Below are positions 57,285 through 64,000 of a DNA stretch of 64,000 nt, piece by piece. The position numbers and the translations under genes were made by a program. The notes under the pieces were generated by a model. The model saw nothing but the letters and a program-made list of their open reading frames with translations, ran no database searches and had not been told where the DNA came from. The stretch comes from Oceanococcus sp964629015. GTDB taxonomy: Bacteria; Pseudomonadota; Gammaproteobacteria; Nevskiales; Oceanococcaceae. The stretch spans positions 186,001-250,000 of the forward strand of contig CAZVMN010000001.1 of assembly GCA_964629015.1 (NCBI GenBank). Reading direction: 5' to 3'. Within the stretch, counting starts at the first letter, position 1, and each line of letters begins with the position of its first letter.

Positions 57285-57313
57285 TTGCAACATACGCCAG
57301 CGTATGTGATACA
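57285..57313 (+). promoter_or_regulatory. promoter of the ETF operon with a perfect palindrome in the spacer
   Basis: TTGCAA (57285-57290) and an extended -10 (TGT then GATACA, 57308-57313) are 17 nt apart. The palindrome ACATACGCCAGCGTATGT (57290-57307), arms ACATACGC and GCGTATGT around CA, fills the spacer almost exactly, as many repressor operators do. A second TATAAT lies at 57385-57390 without a good -35. Confidence 0.55.
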
Positions 57314-57456
57314 CTTTTGCCGTTTTATCCGCCCTATAGTGTCAATCCATATCGATTGGCCGCGGCAGATCAGGGCCGTATCGATATAATGCGGCGACCC
57401 GTCAACATCATTCGAAATTGAGCCGACTGCTTTGCCAGTCGTGCTGGGAGCACACG

Positions 57457-59058
57457 ATGACTGTCGAACGCGATGTCATGGAATTTGATGTGCTGATCGT
57501 AGGTGCCGGCCCGGCGGGCCTGGCCACCGCGATCCGCCTCAAGCAACTGGACCCGGAACGCAACGTTTGCTTGCTGGAAAAAGGCCCGATCGTGGGTGCC
57601 CACAGTTTGGCCGGCGCCGTGATTGAGCCAGACGCACTGGACCGCCTGCTGCCCAACTGGAAAGACACGCCGCCTGAAGTGTGCGTGCCAGTGGCCAAGG
57701 ACGAAGTTCACATGATGACGGAGACCGGGAGCATCAAATTCCCGATCGTGCCGCCGCAGATGAACAACCACGGCAACTACATCATCTCGCTGGGCGCCCT
57801 CACCGCGATGCTGGCCGAACAGGCCGAAGCCCTGGGCGTGGAAATCTACCCCGGCTTCCCGGCGCGCGAGCCGCTGTACAACGAAGCTGGCGAAGTCATG
57901 GGTGTGCGCACCGGTGATATGGGCGTGGATCTGGAAGGCAATCCCAAAGATTCCTACACCCCGGGCATGGACCTGCACGCTAAAATCACGGTCTTCGCCG
58001 AAGGCTGCCGCGGCTCCTGCTCCAAAGAACTGATCAAAAAGTTCGAGTTGGACAAGGATGCCGACCCACAGACTTACGGCATCGGTATCAAGGAACTGTG
58101 GTCGGTACCCGAAGGGCAGTGCCAGGAAGGTCTGGTCATGCACACCATGGGCTGGCCGCTGGATTCCAAAACCTATGGCGGCAGCTTCGTTTACCACCTC
58201 AACGACAACAAGATCGCGATCGGTTTTGTGGTTGGCCTGGATTACGAAGATCCCGACCTCGAGCCATTCGAGAAATTCCAGGAATTCAAGAATCACCCCA
58301 AGATCAAGCCGATGCTGCAGGGTGGTGAGATCGTCTCCTATGGCGCCCGCGCCATCGTCGAGGGCGGCTGGCAGTCCCTGCCCAAGATGGAAATGCCCGG
58401 CGCCATGCTGATTGGCGACGCTGCCGGCACCCTCAACGTGCCCAAGATCAAGGGCGTGCACCAGGCTCTGAAGTCCGGCATGGAAGCGGCCGAACACATC
58501 TTTGCTGAGAACAAGGCGCAAGGTTACGACGCCCGCATCCGTCAGGGTGAAGTGGGCAAAGAACTGAAGAAGGTGCGCAACCTGCGCCCGGCCTTCCACT
58601 TCGGCCTGTGGCTGGGCGTGTTGATCTCCGCCATCGAAACCGTGACCCTGGGCCTGTTGCCGTGGACGCTGAAAAATCACGCCGACCATTCGGCGCTGAA
58701 AAAGCGCGACCCCAACAAACCCAAGCCGGTCAAAAAAGAACGCGAGCTACCGCCGCGCGACAGACTCTCCGCGGTGTACTTCGCAGCAACCGAACATGAT
58801 GAGGACCAACCGGTGCACCTCAAAGTGGCCGACACAAACATCTGTGTCACCCAATGCGCCGAGGAATACGCCAACCCTTGCACCCGCTTCTGTCCGGCCG
58901 GGGTTTACGAGATGGTCGAGGAAGCCGAAGGCAAACGGCTGCAGATCAATGCTGCCAACTGTGTCCACTGCAAGACCTGCGATATCAAGGACCCATATCA
59001 GATCATCAACTGGGTCACCCCAGAGGGTGGCTCAGGTCCGAATTATCAATTGATGTAG
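57457..59058 (+). CDS. electron transfer flavoprotein:ubiquinone oxidoreductase (ETF-QO)
   Basis: The 533-residue membrane-associated enzyme has an FAD motif (IVGAGPAGLATAIRLKQLD), the GDAAGTLNVPKIKGVHQALKSG segment (part at about 326-347) of the quinone/FAD region, and a C-terminal [4Fe-4S] ferredoxin-like domain with CTRFCPAGVYE and CVHCKTCDIKDP. It passes electrons from reduced ETF to ubiquinone. ATG 57457 follows GGGAG. etfB follows 84 nt downstream in the same direction. Confidence 0.96.
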   Translation: MTVERDVMEFDVLIVGAGPAGLATAIRLKQLDPERNVCLLEKGPIVGAHSLAGAVIEPDALDRLLPNWKDTPPEVCVPVAKDEVHMMTETGSIKFPIVPPQMNNHGNYIISLGALTAMLAEQAEALGVEIYPGFPAREPLYNEAGEVMGVRTGDMGVDLEGNPKDSYTPGMDLHAKITVFAEGCRGSCSKELIKKFELDKDADPQTYGIGIKELWSVPEGQCQEGLVMHTMGWPLDSKTYGGSFVYHLNDNKIAIGFVVGLDYEDPDLEPFEKFQEFKNHPKIKPMLQGGEIVSYGARAIVEGGWQSLPKMEMPGAMLIGDAAGTLNVPKIKGVHQALKSGMEAAEHIFAENKAQGYDARIRQGEVGKELKKVRNLRPAFHFGLWLGVLISAIETVTLGLLPWTLKNHADHSALKKRDPNKPKPVKKERELPPRDRLSAVYFAATEHDEDQPVHLKVADTNICVTQCAEEYANPCTRFCPAGVYEMVEEAEGKRLQINAANCVHCKTCDIKDPYQIINWVTPEGGSGPNYQLM

Positions 59059-59142
59059 GCGTATTCCACCAACCCCCGTATCATTCCGGACCCGGATGAG
59101 TTCATGGGCCGGCGTCATGCCGGCAAATTGGAGTTACGAAAA

Positions 59143-59886
59143 ATGAAAGCACTTGTACCCATCAAGCGCGTTGTGGACTATAACGTCCGCATCCGCGTTA
59201 AGGGTGACGGCACCGGCGTCGACCTCAACGGCGTCAAAATGAGTGTCAACCCGTTTGATGAAATCGCCAACGAAGCCGCCCTGAAGCTCAAGGAAGCCGG
59301 CGTCATCAGCGAAGTTGTGGTCGTGACCATCGGCACCGCCAAGGCCGAAGATCAGTTGCGTTCGGAACTGGCGCGTGGTGCTGACCGCGGGATTCACGTG
59401 GTTACCGACGAAGCGATCCAGCCGCTGCAGGCTGCGCGCATCCTGGCCGAACTGGTCAAGCGTGAAAACGCCGATGTGGTCATCGCCGGCAAACAGGCCA
59501 TCGATGACGACAACAATCAGACGCCGCAGATGCTGGCGACGCTGCTCGACTGGCCGCAGGCGACCTTCGCCTCCGACATCAAGATCGACGGCGGAAAAGC
59601 CACGGTCCAGCGTGAAATCGACGCCGGTGCCGAAACCCTGGAAGTGGATCTTCCGGCTGTGATCTCGGCTGACCTGCGCCTGAATGAGCCGCGCTTCATC
59701 AAGCTGCCGGACATCATGAAAGCCAAGCGCAAGCCGCTGGACAAAGTCGAACTGTCGGAATTCGACATCGACGTACCGACACTGGAAGTGGTTTCCACCT
59801 CGAACCCGCCGGCGCGTGAGCCGGGCCGCATGGTCAAGAGCGTGGAAGAACTGGTTGCCGCACTCAAAGACAAGGGGCTCGTGTAA
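59143..59886 (+). CDS. etfB: electron transfer flavoprotein beta subunit
   Basis: The 247-residue subunit starts MKALVPIKRVVDYNVRIRVK (20 residues) and contains the segment VKMSVNPFDEIANEAALKLKE (about residues 29-49) and the family signature region VDLPAVISADLRLNEPRF. It binds AMP and, with EtfA, one FAD, taking electrons from acyl-CoA dehydrogenases such as the pair at 41-44 kb. The stop overlaps etfA by one base (TAATG). Confidence 0.97.
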   Translation: MKALVPIKRVVDYNVRIRVKGDGTGVDLNGVKMSVNPFDEIANEAALKLKEAGVISEVVVVTIGTAKAEDQLRSELARGADRGIHVVTDEAIQPLQAARILAELVKRENADVVIAGKQAIDDDNNQTPQMLATLLDWPQATFASDIKIDGGKATVQREIDAGAETLEVDLPAVISADLRLNEPRFIKLPDIMKAKRKPLDKVELSEFDIDVPTLEVVSTSNPPAREPGRMVKSVEELVAALKDKGLV

Positions 59887-60821
59887 TGGCCAAGATTCTG
59901 ATTGTTGCCGAAACCCTCGGCGGAGAACTGCACCCGACCACCGGCAAAGCCGTGGCGTGCGCTGCCCAAATCGGCGGCGAGATCGACATCGCGGTGTTCA
60001 CCGAAACCAAAGGCTCGGCCGCTGATGCTGCCGCCAAGCTGGAAGGTGTGAGCAAAGTGCTGCAGGTCAGCAACGCGGAAAACGGTGCGATCCGTGCCGC
60101 TACCCTGGCCCCGCAGGTTGTCGCCATGGCTGAGGGTTACACCCACATCCTGGCCGCCAACACCACCACCGGCAAAGACATCATGCCGCGCGTTGCGGCC
60201 CTGCTCGGTGTGCCGCAGGTCACCGACATCATGGCTGTGCATGGCGAGCGAGAATTCGATCGTCCGATCTACGCTGGCAACGCGGTCAACCGCGTCAAAG
60301 CACCGGGTGACTTCGTGCTGGTCGGCACCGTGCGTACCGCGTCCTTTGGCAATGTGGCCGAGGGCGGCAGTGCCGCTGTTGAAGAGGCCAGTGTCTCCGC
60401 CGAACTTCCGTCGCACACCCGTCTGGTCGGTCAAGAAACCGGCGGCGGCGATCGCCCCGACCTGCAGACCGCATCGAAAGTGGTTTCCGGTGGTCGCGGT
60501 GTCGGCTCAGCCGAGAATTTCTCGGTGATCTTCTCGCTGGCTGACAAGATCGGCGCCGGCTGCGGTGCTTCGCGCGCTGCGGTGGACTCCGGCTTTGTGC
60601 CGAACGACATGCAGGTTGGTCAGACCGGCAAGATCATCGCTCCGGATCTGTATGTTGCCGTGGGCATCTCAGGTGCAATTCAGCATCTGGCCGGGATCAA
60701 AGACGCGGGTACCATCGTCGCCATCAACACGGACGAGAACGCGCCGATCTTTGAAGTCGCCGACCTCGGTCTGGTTGGCGATCTGTTCAAAGTCTGCCCG
60801 GAACTCGAAGCCGCGCTGTAA
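59886..60821 (+). CDS. etfA: electron transfer flavoprotein alpha subunit
   Basis: The 311-residue subunit has the C-terminal FAD site with VSGGRGVGSAENF, GAGCGASRAAVDSGFVPNDM (20 residues), VGQTGKIIAPDLYVAVGISGAIQHLAG (about residues 240-265) and the closing AINTDENAPIF. It forms the ETF heterodimer with EtfB and delivers electrons to ETF-QO. It is coupled to etfB and closed by a terminator. Confidence 0.97.
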   Translation: MAKILIVAETLGGELHPTTGKAVACAAQIGGEIDIAVFTETKGSAADAAAKLEGVSKVLQVSNAENGAIRAATLAPQVVAMAEGYTHILAANTTTGKDIMPRVAALLGVPQVTDIMAVHGEREFDRPIYAGNAVNRVKAPGDFVLVGTVRTASFGNVAEGGSAAVEEASVSAELPSHTRLVGQETGGGDRPDLQTASKVVSGGRGVGSAENFSVIFSLADKIGAGCGASRAAVDSGFVPNDMQVGQTGKIIAPDLYVAVGISGAIQHLAGIKDAGTIVAINTDENAPIFEVADLGLVGDLFKVCPELEAAL

Positions 60822-60847
60822 GTCAGAGCAGCAGGTTAAACTGTGTG

Positions 60848-60880
60848 GCCCGCGGTGCTGAACAGCGCCGCGGGCTTTTT
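60848..60880 (+). terminator. intrinsic terminator of the ETF operon
   Basis: Outer arms GCCCGCGG and CCGCGGGC enclose an inner GCT/AGC stem and are followed by five T residues, 27 nt after etfA. Confidence 0.9.
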
Positions 60881-60910
60881 CATATCGGCTGAACGAACAA
60901 CCACCAGGCC

Positions 60911-61690
60911 ATGAAAGGAAAACTCATCGCTGGCGCCCTCGGCTTTTTGATGGGCGGCCCGATCGGCCTGTTGCTCGGCATCATTATTGGGCATTGGTTC
61001 GACAGTACCGTGCGCGTGCTGCGCCCGCCCAACGCCGGCAAACAGCAGGAGATCGTCGAGAAGTGCTTTGAGCTGATGGGCGCGGTGTGCAAAGCCGATG
61101 GCCACGTCTCCAAGCAGGAAATTGATGCGGCCGAGAAAGTCATGCAGCGGCTGCGCATCACCGGCAACCCGCGATTGGCCGCCGTCCGCGCATTCAACCG
61201 CGGCAAGAGCGAAGGCTTTAACGTCGATACTGCCAGCGCCGAACTGCGCAAACTGTGCGGTGGACGCATCTTGTGGTTGCGCCTGTGTCTGGAAATTCTG
61301 CTGTCGGGTGCCGTGGCCGATGGCAAGCTTGATCAAGCCGAACGCGACATGTTGGTGCGCATCGGCGCGGGTTTGGGCATACCAGCCGCCGAATTTGAGC
61401 AGATGCTGGCTTTGATCACGGGTGGCTTTGGTAATTGGTCAGGACAGGCCGGAAGCGCCAGCGCACGCCCCAGTCGCGACAATCTCGCCGAGGCTTACAA
61501 AGTGTTGGGCATAAGCTCCGATGCCAGCGATGCGGAGGCCAAAAAGGCCTATCGGCGCTTGATGAGCCGGCATCACCCGGACAAATTGGCGGCCCGGGAA
61601 ATGCCCGAGGCCATGCGTCAGCAAGCAGAAGAGCAGGTGCGTCGCATCCGCGCTGCTTGGGACACCGTCGCCGCAGCGCGCGGTTTGTAA
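60911..61690 (+). CDS. djlA: co-chaperone DjlA
   Basis: The 259-residue protein has an N-terminal membrane segment (about 5-27, GALGFLMGGPIGLLLGIIIGHWF, the glycine-rich helix typical of DjlA), a TerB-like central domain (about 45-160, with VADGKLDQAERDML), and a C-terminal J-domain with the HPD motif in RHHPDKL. It activates DnaK at the membrane. The ATG at 60911 is family-typical. It is between the etf terminator and the TPR gene. Confidence 0.93.
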   Translation: MKGKLIAGALGFLMGGPIGLLLGIIIGHWFDSTVRVLRPPNAGKQQEIVEKCFELMGAVCKADGHVSKQEIDAAEKVMQRLRITGNPRLAAVRAFNRGKSEGFNVDTASAELRKLCGGRILWLRLCLEILLSGAVADGKLDQAERDMLVRIGAGLGIPAAEFEQMLALITGGFGNWSGQAGSASARPSRDNLAEAYKVLGISSDASDAEAKKAYRRLMSRHHPDKLAAREMPEAMRQQAEEQVRRIRAAWDTVAAARGL

Positions 61691-61806
61691 GTTGCAAGCC
61701 GTGCGTTGCAAGGGCGCTCAACGCGCCATCTCAATCAAAAAGCCGCGTTCAAACTGTTATGCTTTTCTGCGGTCTTAATCCATTCCCCAGACTCGGAATA
61801 TTTGCT

Positions 61807-62895
61807 GTGAAACGAATCCTGAGCCTCAGTCTACTGGTTTTCACCTCGCTGGCTTTCGCCGACAGCCTGGAAGACGCTCAAAAAGCGATCAATGTCGGAA
61901 ACTACGAGCAGGCGCTGACTGACCTGAACAAGTATCTGGATCGCAACCCGGGCAATGCCGAGGCCCGCTTCAGCAAGGGATTGACCCTGACTATGCTGAC
62001 GCGCGATGAAGATGCCATCACAGTGTTTTCTGACTTGGTGCGCGACTTCCCAGAACTGCCGGAACCGTACAACAACCTGGCCGTGCTTTACGCCCGTGCC
62101 GGACGCTACGAAGAGGCCCGCGACGCGCTTGAGGCTGCGCTGGTCACGCATCCCAGTTATGCCACCGCGCACGAGAATCTCGGCGACATTTACGCCGCGC
62201 TGGCCAACGCGGCCTACAACCGCGCGATCGTGCTGGACAAAAACAACAGCGATATTGAAGCAAAACAAGAGTTGGTCGCGCGCATCACGGGCATGCAAAA
62301 AACCACCGCGCCAGTGCAAGTTGCCACCAACTCACGGCCGGCTCCGGTTGCTCCCCGCGGCACACCTGCACCAGCCCGGCCACAGCCCACGACAGCACCT
62401 GCTGTAGCCAGTCGTCCTGCGGCACCGGTGACCGCCACACCCACGCAGCCGCGTGTCGCCGATGCCAACGATGTCCCGGAAACCTTCAGCACAACACCGA
62501 TTTTGCCGGGTGGCGCCGCCGTCGCAAGTTCGTCAGGCAAGCTCAGCGCAGCCGACGAAAAGGCGGTACTGGCGCGATTGGAATCCTGGCGCAAGACCTG
62601 GTCAGCACAGGATGTCGAGGGGTACCTGGCCAATTACAGCCCCAATTTCGATCCTGCCACGGGCGTATCGCGCAGTGTTTGGGAGTCGCAACGTCGCACC
62701 CGAGTGGTGCGTCCGCGCTCGATTGCCATTCAGGCGCTAAGCCCACGTGTCGGCCAGACCGGTGGCAACCGGGCTTGGGTCGAGTTTACCCAGATCTACG
62801 AGTCGAACAGCTACTCCGATCAGGTGCGCAAGCGTCTGGAAATGGAGAAGGTGGGCGGCCAATGGCTGATCGTCAAAGAAAGTGTTGTCGGTTAA
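61807..62895 (+). CDS. TPR protein with C-terminal NTF2-like domain
   Basis: The 362-residue protein begins with GTG at 61807 and a signal peptide (VKRILSLSLLVFTSLAFA). TPR repeats cover about residues 20-145 (ALTDLNKYLDRNPGNAEARF, LPEPYNNLAVLYARAGRYEEA, SYATAHENLGDIYAALA). A Pro/Ala/Thr-rich linker (about 165-235) follows, then an NTF2-like domain (from about 255: LARLESWRKTWSAQDVEGYL to GGQWLIVKE). The same NTF2-like domain ends the next protein. It is probably periplasmic and may guide cell-wall enzymes. An ATG at 61759 would add 16 residues. Confidence 0.8.
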   Translation: MKRILSLSLLVFTSLAFADSLEDAQKAINVGNYEQALTDLNKYLDRNPGNAEARFSKGLTLTMLTRDEDAITVFSDLVRDFPELPEPYNNLAVLYARAGRYEEARDALEAALVTHPSYATAHENLGDIYAALANAAYNRAIVLDKNNSDIEAKQELVARITGMQKTTAPVQVATNSRPAPVAPRGTPAPARPQPTTAPAVASRPAAPVTATPTQPRVADANDVPETFSTTPILPGGAAVASSSGKLSAADEKAVLARLESWRKTWSAQDVEGYLANYSPNFDPATGVSRSVWESQRRTRVVRPRSIAIQALSPRVGQTGGNRAWVEFTQIYESNSYSDQVRKRLEMEKVGGQWLIVKESVVG

Positions 62896-63952
62896 GCGCG
62901 GTCTAGAACTCCTTTTCGGCTTTGCCTGTGTGCTCGGTGCGGCGACACCGCTCGCGGCGCACGGGCCTGTCGCCGATCCCGCACAGCTGGTCAAAACCCC
63001 TCCTGATTTTCGCTTCGATCAGGTTCTGCGCACGCGTAACCCGGGAGATCGCCAAGCCTGGTTTGCTGAACAGTCCGGATTGCATTGGAGTTCGGCGCCT
63101 AGCAGTCTGATCCACGACGGCCTCAAGCCAAACGCCATACTGGAGCTCAACGACGAGGTTCGACACGTGATCCTGGCTGATCTGGAAAACCGCCGGGTTT
63201 ACCTGCTTGAAAACGACGGTGAGCTGCGTATTTTGCGCCACATGTACGCCACCATAGGCAAAGCCGGCACGCGCAAACAAGTCGAGGATGACAACCGCAC
63301 CCCGGTTGGGGTGTACACGGTGACGCGCTACATTGATGACGCTGCCCTGCCGGAGTTATACGGCGCTGGCGCCTTTCCCATCGACTATCCCAACAACTGG
63401 GATCGCGCCCATCAGCGCACCGGTTATGGGATCTGGGTGCACGGCGTTCCGCGTTCACACTATTCGCGCCCGCCGTTATCCAGTGAAGGTTGTGTGGCGG
63501 TGGGCAACGAAGATTTCGACAGCCTCAAGCCGTTCGTCACGCCGGGCAACACACGGGTGATATTCAGCGATCAGCTGAGTTGGCTCACGCCGGCGGAGCT
63601 GCATGCCGAGCGCCAGGAATTCAAAGCCCAGGTCGAGGCCTGGCGGCAAGCTTGGAGTGAGCGCGATACGGAGCGCTACCTTGCGTTTTACGCCAAGGAT
63701 TTTGTGACCCCGGACATGAACCGCTCAGACTTTGCCGAGCATAAACGGCGCGTCAATGCGGCGAAAAGCTTTATTCAGGTCGAACTCAACGACCTGAATA
63801 TCTTCAACTATCCGGACGGCAAAAATCTGCGCTTGGTGGAGTTTGTTCAGGATTACCGTAGCGACAACTACGCGTCCACTGATCATAAGCATCAGTTCTG
63901 GCGCTTGGACGACGACGGTCAGTGGCGGATTATTCGCGAAGCGTCATTGTAA
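62882..63952 (+). CDS. L,D-transpeptidase-fold (YkuD) protein with NTF2-like domain, Csd6-like
   Basis: The 356-residue protein has a signal peptide (LELLFGFACVLGAATPLAAHG), an N-terminal part, a YkuD domain (about 95-235) with the active-site block YGIWVHGVPRSHYSRPPLSS (20 residues) and the nucleophile in SSEGCVAVGN, where the usual SHGCIRM is changed, and an NTF2-like C-terminal domain (about 255-356). This domain order is that of Helicobacter Csd6 and Campylobacter Pgp2, L,D-carboxypeptidases that trim tetrapeptides in cell-shape control. Carboxypeptidase rather than transpeptidase activity is a real alternative. The start GTG 62882 overlaps the TPR gene by 14 nt. Confidence 0.85.
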   Translation: MLSVKRGLELLFGFACVLGAATPLAAHGPVADPAQLVKTPPDFRFDQVLRTRNPGDRQAWFAEQSGLHWSSAPSSLIHDGLKPNAILELNDEVRHVILADLENRRVYLLENDGELRILRHMYATIGKAGTRKQVEDDNRTPVGVYTVTRYIDDAALPELYGAGAFPIDYPNNWDRAHQRTGYGIWVHGVPRSHYSRPPLSSEGCVAVGNEDFDSLKPFVTPGNTRVIFSDQLSWLTPAELHAERQEFKAQVEAWRQAWSERDTERYLAFYAKDFVTPDMNRSDFAEHKRRVNAAKSFIQVELNDLNIFNYPDGKNLRLVEFVQDYRSDNYASTDHKHQFWRLDDDGQWRIIREASL

Positions 63953-64000
63953 AACTCGTACCGATTCGCTTTCCGGTGCGATAACGAGACGCGCTCCAGT
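63944..64000 (-). CDS. possible 3' end of a minus-strand gene at the window edge
   Basis: The minus strand from the right edge reads 18 sense codons ending GARLVIAPESESVRVLQ and a TGA at 63944-63946, overlapping the Csd6-like gene end by 9 nt. Convergent overlaps of this size occur elsewhere in the window. The fragment is too short to identify and could be chance. Confidence 0.25.
   Translation of the reverse strand, partial: TGARLVIAPESESVRVLQ

Noticed and set aside
1..64000. CRISPR arrays, insertion sequences, integrases, prophage genes, rRNA, toxin-antitoxin pairs
   Set aside because: None was found; gene content and composition look uniform and chromosomal throughout, and there is no clear genomic island.

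Overview
The window is bacterial chromosome from a heterotrophic, probably marine gammaproteobacterium. The evidence is a Na+-translocating NADH:quinone reductase operon (nqrABCDEF-nqrM), a TtpC-type TonB2 energy module, GlnA/NtrB/NtrC/GlnK/AmtB nitrogen control, an alkylhydroperoxide reductase pair, ETF/ETF-QO, and a bifunctional fatty acyl-CoA reductase very like the one used for wax-ester synthesis in Marinobacter. Genes are densely packed, with many 1-4 nt start/stop overlaps and several convergent overlaps. No phage, insertion sequence, integrase, CRISPR array or rRNA was seen. The genus cannot be fixed; hydrocarbon- or lipid-using lineages near Marinobacter or the Salinisphaerales/Nevskiales are plausible guesses.

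Layout. 1-3157 (minus): DUF3450 protein, TtpC, ExbB, ExbD and the start of TonB. 3345-4902 (minus): TorF-type porin, cytochrome c5-like protein, tRNA-Arg(CCG). 5325-9747: class-3 aldehyde dehydrogenase, alanine racemase, MnmC. 9695-14634: lipid cluster with fatty acyl-CoA reductase, AraC and FabR/DesT-like TetR regulators, and a divergent lipase-like hydrolase. 14631-17706: CHASE-PAS-GGDEF-EAL protein and UbiK. 17713-19619: NtrC/sigma-54-controlled glnK-amtB. 19779-26324: Na+-NQR operon, NqrM and a CBS-domain protein. 26363-32270: Atm1-type ABC exporter, outer-membrane barrel, a glycosyltransferase behind a PhoB-box array, NRDE protein and NDH-2. 32281-36645: ntrC, ntrB, glnA and their NtrC sites. 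36724-39695: glyQS. 39803-45816: nitroreductase, crotonase, ComEA-like protein, two coupled acyl-CoA dehydrogenases, FabG4-like reductase. 45884-49087 (minus): NavAb-type sodium channel, ahpF, ahpC. 49269-57271: DUF6491 lipoprotein, DUF1643 protein, acyl-CoA-binding protein with hydrolase, SbcB, polyphosphate:AMP phosphotransferase, and a coupled FAH/CSD-like/MoaB/pyruvate kinase string. 57457-60821: ETF-QO, EtfB, EtfA. 60911-63952: DjlA and a pair of genes sharing an NTF2-like C-terminal domain, the second a Csd6-like L,D-transpeptidase-fold enzyme.

How the parts fit. Three themes recur. Nitrogen: NtrB/NtrC encoded at 32-35 kb probably act on boxes in front of glnK-amtB (two), glnA (two) and ntrB (one), with sigma-54 elements at glnK and glnA. 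Lipid and acyl-CoA: fatty acyl-CoA reductase, lipase-like hydrolase, aldehyde dehydrogenase, acyl-CoA dehydrogenases, crotonase, FabG4, acyl-CoA-binding protein and the ETF chain together suggest turnover of fatty acids, alcohols or wax esters. Sodium: Na+-NQR and a NavAb-type channel point to sodium cycling. The regulatory signals most worth testing are the PhoB-box array before the glycosyltransferase, the sigma-54-like element before nqrA, and the perfect palindrome in the etf-QO promoter spacer.
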